Source: Candidatus Gastranaerophilales bacterium HUM_12 (lineage in GTDB: Bacteria; Cyanobacteriota; Vampirovibrionia; Gastranaerophilales; Gastranaerophilaceae). From it: DNA of 18,501 nucleotides. Shown here in pieces: positions 1 through 6,499 of the stretch. A program made the translations under genes and the position numbers. The notes under the pieces were generated by a model. It saw only the letters and a program-made list of their open reading frames with translations, made no database searches and was not told the DNA's origin. Position 1 is the stretch's first letter; each line of letters opens with the position of its first letter. The stretch is from positions 1-18,501 of the forward strand of contig DABJ01000010.1 in the NCBI GenBank assembly GCA_002102825.1. The letters run 5' to 3'.

Positions 1-21
1 ATGAATTCGGAATAACAATTT

Positions 22-60
22 TCCCCCTCTCCCTAGCACTCCCCCACGTAGGTGGGAGGC
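22..60. repeat. GC-rich intergenic patch with inverted repeat
   Basis: A pyrimidine-rich, GC-rich run stands out from the AT-rich surroundings. It contains a short perfect inverted repeat, CCCAC (43-47) and GTGGG (52-56) around a GTAG loop. No ORF or T-tract accompanies it. It could be a REP-like dispersed element or the tail of a structure belonging to the gene left of the window. A single copy is visible here, so its repeat nature is a guess. Confidence 0.3.
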
Positions 61-115
61 AATAAATTAAAACGTAATGGACTAATTCACCTCTCACTAT
101 TCCGTAAACACGACA

Positions 116-140
116 AAGGTTCCGAGTGTTTCGGAACCTT
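116..140 (-). terminator. Hairpin terminator of the 177-1090 operon
   Basis: A perfect 10-bp stem (116-125 with 131-140) surrounds a 5-base loop. On the minus strand it is followed by a moderately T-rich tract (TTGTCGTGTTT). It lies 36 bases beyond the stop codon of the last gene in the minus-strand operon, the expected place for an intrinsic terminator. The weak T-tract lowers confidence slightly. Confidence 0.65.
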
Positions 141-176
141 GTAATATATAAAATTATTCATTATGTAGGATATGTC

Positions 177-563
177 TTAGCTTAAAGCCATCAAAGCTTT
201 TACTGAACGAGCATTTTCTTTTACTTCATCATCAAAGCTTTCTGAATTGATTGTGTTTTCAAGAACTTTCATTGCTTCTTCTTTGTTTTCTAGCGATAAA
301 AGTTCGTTGATTGTACTCATTGCAACAACTGTTGACATATCATTGATACCTTTTCCTCTGTTGCTGATTACAACATTCAATGAGTTAGTTTCATTTCTCT
401 TTACTAATGCGCGAGATGTCATTTCTCTAACTTCATCAATTGAAGAGTTTGTACCAATTTCTTCCAAAACTCCAACTGAATCAGGATTTGGATTGATTGT
501 TAATGATTCAATGATGTTGCTTACTTTATCAAAGTTTTTGTTATTTTTAAATCTGTTATCCAT
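177..563 (-). CDS. Hypothetical helical protein, 128 aa
   Basis: I do not recognise this protein. It is soluble and acidic, with no signal peptide, membrane helix or cysteine. Residues about 30-58 and 83-127 read as amphipathic helix pairs resembling HEAT- or armadillo-like units (for example VREMTSRALVKRNE and NKEEAMKVLENTI), so a small helical-repeat, protein-binding role is possible but unproven. The ATG start is supported by AGGAG about 9 bases upstream; that Shine-Dalgarno directly abuts the stop codon of the upstream gene, so translation of the two is probably coupled. The spacing of 14 bases from the 578-1090 gene and the terminator beyond it make this the second gene of a two-gene operon. 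Confidence 0.75.
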   Translation of the reverse strand: MDNRFKNNKNFDKVSNIIESLTINPNPDSVGVLEEIGTNSSIDEVREMTSRALVKRNETNSLNVVISNRGKGINDMSTVVAMSTINELLSLENKEEAMKVLENTINSESFDDEVKENARSVKALMALS

Positions 564-577
564 CTAAAATTTCTCCT

Positions 578-1090
578 TTATGCTACCATATCAGCTTCTA
601 GTGCTGATAATGCATCTTTGAACATTGGTTTAATTTCAGCATGAGGATCCATTTTGGACAATTTGCTGATTTCTCTATCGTGATGATTTACAAAGAAAGA
701 TGTAATATCTCTTGAAAGTACGTTCTTAGCACCATCTAATGAGATTTCTTTGTTACCTAATTCATGAATTTTATTCCAAGTATTAACGATACTTTCTTTC
801 ATTCTGTTACCGAATGCTTTTATAGATTCAATGCCTTCATAGAATTTGTTTCCGAAATCGCTGATTGAACCAACGAACATAGAATAAATTCTCTTTGAAC
901 TTGCAGTGATTTTATCGTTCATTTTTAAATTGCTTTTGCTTGCACTTGATTCGAATACATCTTCAGTTAGAATGTTTTTTTGAAAGTTAGATGCTGCAAA
1001 AGGATTAGATTGTCTAGCAACTGTTTTTTCTGTTACGCTCGTATTGAAGATACGATGGCTTAACTGGCTTAATTTTTGTACTGTTGACAT
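578..1090 (-). CDS. Hypothetical protein, 170 aa, first gene of operon
   Basis: No known domain is apparent. The first 60 residues are polar and probably disordered, containing a short NPF motif (29-31) followed by a SNFQKNILTEDVFE segment (34-47). Residues 60-110 look like one or two long amphipathic helices, and the C-terminal third (residues 117-168) is again helical and charged. There is no signal peptide or membrane segment. The ATG has GAGG six bases upstream. An extended -10 element lies just upstream, divergent from mazG. The NPF/NILTEDVF segment feels like a lineage-specific N-terminal motif, but I cannot search for it. Being co-transcribed with the 128-aa helical protein suggests a joint function. 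Confidence 0.75.
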   Translation of the reverse strand: MSTVQKLSQLSHRIFNTSVTEKTVARQSNPFAASNFQKNILTEDVFESSASKSNLKMNDKITASSKRIYSMFVGSISDFGNKFYEGIESIKAFGNRMKESIVNTWNKIHELGNKEISLDGAKNVLSRDITSFFVNHHDREISKLSKMDPHAEIKPMFKDALSALEADMVA

Positions 1091-1122
1091 TTGTAACCTC
1101 TTTCTTAACTATCCACTCACCT

Positions 1123-1131
1123 AGTCTAACA
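1123..1131 (-). promoter_or_regulatory. Extended -10 promoter of the 578-1090 gene
   Basis: On the minus strand the sequence reads TGTTAGACT, a TGn extension plus a TAGACT -10 hexamer. Transcription would start near 1116, giving a leader of about 25 bases that contains the GAGG ribosome site. No good -35 hexamer is seen at the normal distance, which extended -10 promoters tolerate. Confidence 0.45.
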
Positions 1132-1169
1132 TAGTGTGCTATTATTAAATCCACCTTTTGTATGATTTG

Positions 1170-1178
1170 TGTTAAGAT
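1170..1178 (+). promoter_or_regulatory. Extended -10 promoter of mazG, predicted leaderless
   Basis: TGTTAAGAT is an extended -10 element whose last T is six bases before the mazG ATG. A start about seven bases downstream of the -10 falls on the A of that ATG. There is no Shine-Dalgarno between the two. Together these predict a leaderless mazG-folE2 mRNA. No clear -35 is visible. Confidence 0.4.
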
Positions 1179-1184
1179 AATAAT

Positions 1185-1958
1185 ATGGAATATAAAAATT
1201 TAGAAGAATTAATCTCAGTTATTGCGAAATTAAGAGCGCCTGACGGCTGCCCTTGGGATAGGGAGCAAACTCATTCGTCTTTAAGGCCGAATATGATTGA
1301 AGAAGCTTATGAAGCCGTTGATGCAATTGATGACAATGACATTCCTCATTTGAGGGAAGAATTGGGTGATGTTTTGTTGCAAGTTTTGTTACATTCTCAA
1401 ATTGCATCAGAAAATGGCGAATTCAATATTGAAGATGTTGCAAAAGAATTAAAAGACAAATTAATTCATCGTCACCCGCATGTGTTTGGTAGTGCGCATT
1501 TGGATACTCCAGATGAAGTTAAAAAAGCTTGGGACGAATTAAAGGCTGAAGAAAAAACTGAACGAATATCCGCAATGGACGGTTTGTCAAGAAGTCAAGC
1601 GGCTTTGATTTCAGCTCAAAAGATGTCCAAAAGAGCTGTGAAAAAGGGTTTTGAATGGCCTAACGAAGAATCTTTATATGATTGTTTGAATTCAGAAATT
1701 GAAGAGTTTAAAGAAGCGGAACTTGAGGCTGATAAATCTCACATGGAAGAGGAGTTAGGCGATATCTTATTTGCGGTTGTAAATCTTGCTCGTTGGAATA
1801 AAATTGATGCAGAACAGGCTTTGCTAAAAGCAAATAAAAAATTTGAAAAGCGTTTTAGAAAAATGGAAGAATTGGCAACTAAATCATTAAATGATTATTC
1901 ATTTGATGAGTATGATGCTCTTTGGAAACAGGCTAAAAAATCATTGGAGAATAAATAG
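1185..1958 (+). CDS. mazG: MazG nucleoside triphosphate pyrophosphohydrolase
   Basis: Full-length two-domain MazG, which splits (d)NTPs to NMP and pyrophosphate in the cytoplasm and is linked to clearing aberrant nucleotides. Domain 1 shows the family opening CPWDREQTH (22-30), then the Mg-binding all-alpha helix pairs E39-E40-x-x-E43 and E58-E59-x-x-D62, followed by HRHPHVFG near residue 95. Domain 2 repeats the pattern at about residues 168-200 (EIEEFKEAE and EEELGDILF). The length of 257 aa matches the E. coli enzyme. The ATG has no ribosome site but an extended -10 immediately upstream. Its stop codon directly precedes the folE2 ATG, so the two are one operon. Family assignment is secure; the physiological substrate is not. 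Confidence 0.95.
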   Translation: MEYKNLEELISVIAKLRAPDGCPWDREQTHSSLRPNMIEEAYEAVDAIDDNDIPHLREELGDVLLQVLLHSQIASENGEFNIEDVAKELKDKLIHRHPHVFGSAHLDTPDEVKKAWDELKAEEKTERISAMDGLSRSQAALISAQKMSKRAVKKGFEWPNEESLYDCLNSEIEEFKEAELEADKSHMEEELGDILFAVVNLARWNKIDAEQALLKANKKFEKRFRKMEELATKSLNDYSFDEYDALWKQAKKSLENK

Positions 1959-2735
1959 ATGAAAGATGTTCAAAACACTCAAGATACAAGGAATGTTGAT
2001 ATTCAGAAAGTTGGAATAAAAAACGTTGAATTGCCATTGATTATTCAACGTAAAAATGCTTCTGACAAAGTCGTTTATGCGACAGCCAGAGTTTGCGTAT
2101 CACTTCCCAGAAATTACAAAGGAACTCACATGAGCCGTTTTGTAGAAGTTTTGAATGAATGGAGAACAAAAAATCTTCTTGGTGTTGATATCAAGGGTTG
2201 CCTAGAAAAGATTATCAAAAAACTTCATGCTCAAAGTGGAGAATTGGAGTTTAATTTTAAGTATTTTGTTGATAAAAAAGCTCCCATTACAAAATTAGCT
2301 GCTCCAATGTGCTATGATTGTTCGTTTGAGGGCACAATGGACGGCGATGATTATAAGTTTATTTTGGGCGTAAAAGTTCCTGTAACAACTCTTTGCCCTT
2401 GTTCAAAAGAAATTTCAGATAATGGGGCGCATAATCAAAGAGCAATAATTTCTGTTAAGGTTTCTTATGATGAAACAGAACACGTTTGGCTTGAAGATTT
2501 GATTGAACTTATTGAATCTTGTGCATCTTGCCCAGTGTATTCTCTTTTGAAAAGACAAGATGAAAAGTTCGTAACTGAACACGCATGGGAAAATCCTCGA
2601 TTTGTTGAAGATGTTTTGCGTGAAGTAGTTGTAAAATTACGTAAGCACCCTGTTATCAAGTCATTTGAAGTTGATTGCGAAGCTTTTGAAAGTATTCACA
2701 ACCATTCTGCTTGGGCTTACCAAAAAGAGGGTTAA
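1959..2735 (+). CDS. folE2: GTP cyclohydrolase FolE2 (type IB)
   Basis: FolE2 converts GTP to 7,8-dihydroneopterin triphosphate, the first step of folate synthesis (and of queuosine-type pathways), using a metal other than obligate zinc. The signature CPCSKEISDNGAHNQR (146-161) carries the metal-binding cysteine and histidine region. The second signature around 188-216 (SCASCPVYSLLKRQDEK, then ENPRFVED) and the C-terminal ESIHNHSAWA (244-253) complete the family fingerprint. The length of 258 aa is typical. The ATG begins on the base after the mazG stop, with GGAGA eight bases upstream inside mazG, so expression is tied to mazG. A weak A/T hairpin with a following T-run around 2733-2766 is the only candidate terminator. 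Confidence 0.96.
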   Translation: MKDVQNTQDTRNVDIQKVGIKNVELPLIIQRKNASDKVVYATARVCVSLPRNYKGTHMSRFVEVLNEWRTKNLLGVDIKGCLEKIIKKLHAQSGELEFNFKYFVDKKAPITKLAAPMCYDCSFEGTMDGDDYKFILGVKVPVTTLCPCSKEISDNGAHNQRAIISVKVSYDETEHVWLEDLIELIESCASCPVYSLLKRQDEKFVTEHAWENPRFVEDVLREVVVKLRKHPVIKSFEVDCEAFESIHNHSAWAYQKEG

Positions 2736-2746
2736 GGAAAATTTTA

Positions 2747-3274
2747 TTATAATTTACTTACTTTTTTGAACGTAGTAATTCCTAAAATTGATAGCAAATA
2801 CATTGATGCAAAAGTGACAAGTCCAATTGAAAAAGCTCTCGGCAAAAGGCTTTTAAATCCAAACCCATTGTAGTGGTGGAACGCATAACCTTTTTGATTA
2901 TTTGATAAATAAGTATTAATTTCATTCGTTTTGACGTTTAAGTCCTCAATCGGCATTGGAAATTTTGTACGAATTTCATACAGTGGAGTGTTTTTGTCAT
3001 TTTTTGTATTCAAAATTATTGAATGTGTTGCTTTATTTTTATCAAATTGTTGTGCCTCAATTATTTCGGTCTGTTTTATTTTCGTCAATTTCTTAGATTT
3101 TGCGAAATTAGTCTTTTCAATTGTGCAGACATTTTCACTTCTGTTACAAGAGAATTTTACATCATAATCGAATGTTTTGTTCCAAACATAAGATAATGGA
3201 ACTAAGGCTGTAATTATTATTGTTAGTACGATATAGCTTATGGATAAGCATTTAAAAATTTTTTGTGAAGCCAT
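2747..3274 (-). CDS. Small membrane protein with extracytoplasmic domain
   Basis: This 175-aa protein has a hydrophobic helix at about 10-30 and a second at about 147-167. Between them is a roughly 110-residue polar domain that should face the periplasm or outside. Near the start of that domain a CNRSENVC segment (C43, C50) could form a disulfide. The lysine-rich tail (KKVSKL) is consistent with cytoplasmic ends. I do not recognise the domain. It starts two bases after the stop of the M49-like peptidase gene, and its ribosome site (AGGTGA) lies in that gene's last codons, so the two are translationally coupled. It converges on folE2 with only 11 bases between stop codons. Confidence 0.8.
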   Translation of the reverse strand: MASQKIFKCLSISYIVLTIIITALVPLSYVWNKTFDYDVKFSCNRSENVCTIEKTNFAKSKKLTKIKQTEIIEAQQFDKNKATHSIILNTKNDKNTPLYEIRTKFPMPIEDLNVKTNEINTYLSNNQKGYAFHHYNGFGFKSLLPRAFSIGLVTFASMYLLSILGITTFKKVSKL

Positions 3275-3276
3275 TT

Positions 3277-5010
3277 TTAGATTTCACCTTTTAATAATTT
3301 ATCTGCTAATTCTGTTTCAAGAGTTCCGTTTAGAGCTTTAGAAACTTTTTGAAGTTTTTGAGCGATAAGTTCCATATTATCAGTCCAAACAAAATTATCC
3401 ATAACGTATTTTTCTGCTTTATTGAAATCTCCATCAATTTGAATTCGGATAATTTCAGCTAACATTTCTTTTGCGATTGGAACGGCTTTGTCAATATTTA
3501 CGTGGATTTTACCCTCCGGAGTGATTGAATATCCTCCTCGGTCTGCAAAATATTTGTTTTGCATTACTGTACGAACCCTGTGAGCCTGTGACATTGTAGG
3601 TTTTGATTTCAAGAAATTGTCTGCAACCGTAGTTACAATAATTTGTAATCTTTGTTCCGGTGTGTACATTCCAAGTTCTGTTAACAAATCAACAAAAGCT
3701 AAAGAGCCCATGTCGGCTTTGTTTTCTTCAATAATATTTCTATATTTACCTAGTTTTTCGCTGCTTTCTTTCGGCCCGAGAGAGTGTGCATTTTCGTGTC
3801 CGATTGTGAACCAATGGTCAGCTTCATCTAGATAATATTTGTGTTGTTCTTTATCTAAAATTGTATCAAGTCTTTCTTGCAATTTTTTAGTATCACTGAT
3901 GAAACGAATTTGTCTATGGTAAACATTTCTTCTGCCTCCACCGATTGTAAGTGATAATTTGTCAGAGTTTGGAAGATTTTCAGCTAACGTAATTCCACCT
4001 CTGTATTCTCCAACATCACCTGATGCCATAACCATATCAACATCAACCATTGTTTGTTTTGCATCTGTGTCTGCGGAAATTGTTTGTTCATATTCTTCTT
4101 TGTATGGCATATTATCTGCCAATGTCGGTAGATATTTTTTTATAGCCATAAGAGCATCAGTACCTTGTTTGTTGATAATTCCGACTCTTCCACCTAAGAA
4201 ATCTTTTGGAATTGGAGAGATGTCAAACTCTTTTAATCTGTTTGACAATTCTTCATTTTCAACAATTGTACCGGTCATTTCATCTTCGTAGTTTTCTCTG
4301 GTGATAGTGAATTCCAATGGGGTATCTTGAAGAGTTGCCCATTTTTTATCGGCATAAGCATCAAGCATTGGATCAGCTTTTCTTAGAGCGGTGGCTTGAA
4401 GTTTTAGAAATTCATTAAAATCTGCGTTTGTTGAAACTTCTGATGCTTTATCAAGTTCATCAGCCATTTTTGCAAAATCTTCTTTGAAGTAATCAATGTA
4501 GTCAATTCCTTCAAGATTTTCTTCTTTTCTTACAACTACAGAGCGTTGAGTAAGAATTTTTCTAACTTCTTCAACTTGCCCTTCTTTAAGCATTCTTAAT
4601 AGGACAGAATGAAATTCTTCTTTGGACAAGTCTTCCGGATAAACACCTTTGCCTAATTTTTCGTCAATCCCTTTGATAAGTCTAATAGGGTTTGACATTG
4701 TATCAATTGCGTTTACACCTTTTTGAGCATCAAATAAAATTTTAGTAAGTTTTGCTTGTTTATTACCTTTTGCAGATTCTTCTTCTAAAAATGTTTTAAC
4801 TTCAAGGTTGTGTTTGCAATCAAGTTGCATGTTTATTTTTTCTAAAATCTCGGCTGCGTTACACAAATGAACAAGAGCTTTTTTATCTCCATTAGCTAGA
4901 GCCAAATATTCCGGCGCATCAGCTTTAAGAAATTTTTTCTTTATTAAATAATCTTTGTTAGTTCTTTTTTCAAGTTCGTCCATTGATAAGTTAAATTCAA
5001 ATTTAGCCAT
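3277..5010 (-). CDS. Dipeptidyl-peptidase III-like (M49) zinc metallopeptidase
   Basis: A 577-aa cytoplasmic-looking protein without signal peptide. Its diagnostic region is IGHENAHSLGP (403-413), an HExxH zinc motif (H405, E406, H409), followed by EENKAD (428-433) providing the third ligand glutamate. The pairing of HExxH with EExKAD is that of M49-family enzymes. Canonical DPP III has HExxGH, but a five-residue HExxH variant is known in some bacterial members, such as that of Caldithrix abyssi. An ENLPNSDKL segment (344-352) resembles the LPND region of the same family. Residues 1-225 are helical and charged and match nothing I know. AGGAGAG precedes the ATG. It is the first gene of a pair with the membrane protein at 2747-3274. 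The family placement is fairly firm; the substrate is unknown. Confidence 0.75.
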   Translation of the reverse strand: MAKFEFNLSMDELEKRTNKDYLIKKKFLKADAPEYLALANGDKKALVHLCNAAEILEKINMQLDCKHNLEVKTFLEEESAKGNKQAKLTKILFDAQKGVNAIDTMSNPIRLIKGIDEKLGKGVYPEDLSKEEFHSVLLRMLKEGQVEEVRKILTQRSVVVRKEENLEGIDYIDYFKEDFAKMADELDKASEVSTNADFNEFLKLQATALRKADPMLDAYADKKWATLQDTPLEFTITRENYEDEMTGTIVENEELSNRLKEFDISPIPKDFLGGRVGIINKQGTDALMAIKKYLPTLADNMPYKEEYEQTISADTDAKQTMVDVDMVMASGDVGEYRGGITLAENLPNSDKLSLTIGGGRRNVYHRQIRFISDTKKLQERLDTILDKEQHKYYLDEADHWFTIGHENAHSLGPKESSEKLGKYRNIIEENKADMGSLAFVDLLTELGMYTPEQRLQIIVTTVADNFLKSKPTMSQAHRVRTVMQNKYFADRGGYSITPEGKIHVNIDKAVPIAKEMLAEIIRIQIDGDFNKAEKYVMDNFVWTDNMELIAQKLQKVSKALNGTLETELADKLLKGEI

Positions 5011-5045
5011 TATAAAACTCTCCTATATTATTTTTTTATAAGATA

Positions 5046-5073
5046 AATATAGCACATATTAATTTATGCGCAA
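5046..5073 (-). promoter_or_regulatory. Promoter of the M49-like peptidase gene
   Basis: The minus strand reads TTGCGC (5068-5073), a 16-base spacer, then TATATT (5046-5051) preceded by TGC, an extended -10. The predicted leader is about 30 bases and includes the AGGAGAG ribosome site. It suggests the peptidase pair can be transcribed separately from the upstream mscS-rlmH genes. Confidence 0.5.
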
Positions 5074-5102
5074 TAAACTTTGTAGATGAAATTCTTGAAG
5101 CC

Positions 5103-5573
5103 TTATTTGTGGTAAGTTTCGTTTTTTATAATTTTAAATGCTCGGTAGATTTGCTCAACAAGAATGAGTCTTGCAAATTCATGCAGAAAAGTCATTTTAG
5201 ACATACTCATTTTTAGGTTTGCTCTATCTGAAACATTTTTCCCGATTCCGCAAGAAGAACCTATTACAAAAACAATTTCTTGTGTTCCAAGATTTGTTAA
5301 ATCTTCAATTTTTTTTGCGAATTCTTCACTTGAAAATTGCTTGCCTAAAATTTCCATAGTGATAACAAAATCAAGCGGTTTTATGTTTGAGAGAATTTTT
5401 TCACCCTCTTCAAGTAATATTTTTTCTTTTAAATTTTCATCTTTTATTTCGATTGGACTTAGCTCTATAACTGAAACCGAAGCATAGGGAGTTAATCTTT
5501 TTAAAAATTCGTTAATTCCGTCTTTTAAATATTTTTCTTTAATTTTGCCAAGAGCTATAATCTTAATTTTCAC
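5103..5573 (-). CDS. rlmH: 23S rRNA pseudouridine-1915 N3-methyltransferase RlmH
   Basis: RlmH is the SPOUT-class SAM-dependent enzyme that methylates pseudouridine 1915 in helix 69 of 23S rRNA on assembled ribosomes. The 156-aa length is exactly typical. Family marks are the opening MKIKIIALGKIKEKYL, the SAM-binding VFVIGSSCGIG (101-111), SKMTF (125-129) with H131, EQIYRAFKI (140-148) and the characteristic C-terminal YHK. The usual glycine-rich IGG(S/A)xG loop is IGSSCG here. The start is GTG, chosen because the protein then begins exactly like its family. It overlaps the end of the upstream mscS-type gene by 11 bases and has no clear ribosome site, so translation is probably coupled. Confidence 0.95.
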   Translation of the reverse strand: MKIKIIALGKIKEKYLKDGINEFLKRLTPYASVSVIELSPIEIKDENLKEKILLEEGEKILSNIKPLDFVITMEILGKQFSSEEFAKKIEDLTNLGTQEIVFVIGSSCGIGKNVSDRANLKMSMSKMTFLHEFARLILVEQIYRAFKIIKNETYHK

Positions 5574-6384
5574 TTTTCGTATTATCGCTTTCTATATAAA
5601 GTGATTGAGATGGGAATGCAAAATCAATATTTGCAGCTCTAAAATCTCTGATAACTTCGTCTAAAAATTCGCCACGAACTTTTAAAAATTTGTCATAAGA
5701 TCCTGATTTTACGTAACCTCTGAATCTGATATTTATTGAACTTTCTCCGAGGTCATGGATTGCAACTGTGAATTGATTGTGTATTTCTTTGTGATTTATG
5801 GCAATATTTTTCAAAATTTCTTGTGCTTTTTGAATACTTTCATTGCTTGTTGAATACGTAACACCAAATGTGATATTGATAAAACGTTTCTTTGCTCTTG
5901 AAACATTTGTAATAACCGCATTTGCAGCTAAATTATTTGGAACAGAAATCAAGAAGTTGTCTAAATCTCTGACTTTTGTAGAACGAATGTTGATGTCTTC
6001 AACATAACCCTCGATGCCGTCAATTTTTACATAATCTCCAACTTTGTAAACATGGTCAGATAGTAATTCAATACTTCCAAATATGTTAGCCAAAGCATCT
6101 TTAGCGGCCATACCTACTGCGATACCACCGATTCCGAAACCTGCAAGAATTGATGAAACTGAATAGCCTTGGCTTTGTAAAAATCCTGTGATTGCAATGA
6201 ATAGCAAAAATGCCTTTAATAATTTTGTTAATATCGGTATAAATCTTAACAGTGGAGAATTTGACTCTGTTGATTGGATTTTTTCTCTAACTTTTTTATC
6301 TATAACATTTATAACTTTGAATAAAACTAAAATGAGTATGGTGTTTATTGCTATTGCAATTAGCCCTTTTTCCCATAAAGGCAT
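5563..6384 (-). CDS. MscS-family mechanosensitive ion channel
   Basis: A 273-aa small-conductance mechanosensitive channel, the type that opens under membrane tension to release solutes after osmotic downshift. Transmembrane helices are seen at about 7-28 and 46-69. The pore-lining TM3 starts near 75, with the Gly/Ala-rich FGIGGIAVGMAAKDALAN (83-100), leading into IFGSIELLSDHVYKVGDYV, the MscS hallmark. The beta domain (about 113-165) and alpha/beta C-terminal domain follow, ending with NIDFAFPSQSLY. The size and three-helix layout match E. coli MscS. AAGGAG lies about nine bases before the ATG and a good promoter lies upstream. It is the first gene before rlmH; the functional tie between the two is not obvious. 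Confidence 0.93.
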   Translation of the reverse strand: MPLWEKGLIAIAINTILILVLFKVINVIDKKVREKIQSTESNSPLLRFIPILTKLLKAFLLFIAITGFLQSQGYSVSSILAGFGIGGIAVGMAAKDALANIFGSIELLSDHVYKVGDYVKIDGIEGYVEDINIRSTKVRDLDNFLISVPNNLAANAVITNVSRAKKRFINITFGVTYSTSNESIQKAQEILKNIAINHKEIHNQFTVAIHDLGESSINIRFRGYVKSGSYDKFLKVRGEFLDEVIRDFRAANIDFAFPSQSLYIESDNTKSEN

Positions 6385-6418
6385 AATGTTTTTCTCCTTG
6401 GAACTGGTATCTGCATTT

Positions 6419-6447
6419 ATTATATCTGCCTAAATTATCTATGTAAA
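6419..6447 (-). promoter_or_regulatory. Promoter of the mscS-type gene and rlmH
   Basis: On the minus strand TTTACA (6442-6447) and a perfect TATAAT (6419-6424) are separated by exactly 17 bases. The predicted leader is about 28 bases and contains AAGGAG. It is divergent from the slt promoter, and the two elements are about 16 bases apart. Confidence 0.65.
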
Positions 6448-6462
6448 TATTTTATAAAAAGT

Positions 6463-6490
6463 TTTACTTTTTTATAAATTTTGCTAGACT
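6463..6490 (+). promoter_or_regulatory. Extended -10 promoter of slt, near-leaderless
   Basis: TTTACT (6463-6468), a 16-base spacer and TAGACT (6485-6490) preceded by TGC form an extended -10 promoter. The last T is nine bases before the slt ATG, so the transcript should have only about 0-3 leader bases. No Shine-Dalgarno is present. Confidence 0.5.
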
Positions 6491-6499
6491 GAAAGTATT

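Noticed and set aside
247..567. Plus-strand ORF opposite the 128-aa gene
   Set aside because: It mirrors the minus-strand gene, has no ribosome site, and its translation is a hydrophobic antisense shadow; the minus-strand frame has an SD, operon context and terminator.
3959..4291. Plus-strand ORF within the M49-like peptidase gene
   Set aside because: It lies wholly antisense to a long gene with recognised motifs and has no start signals or family resemblance.
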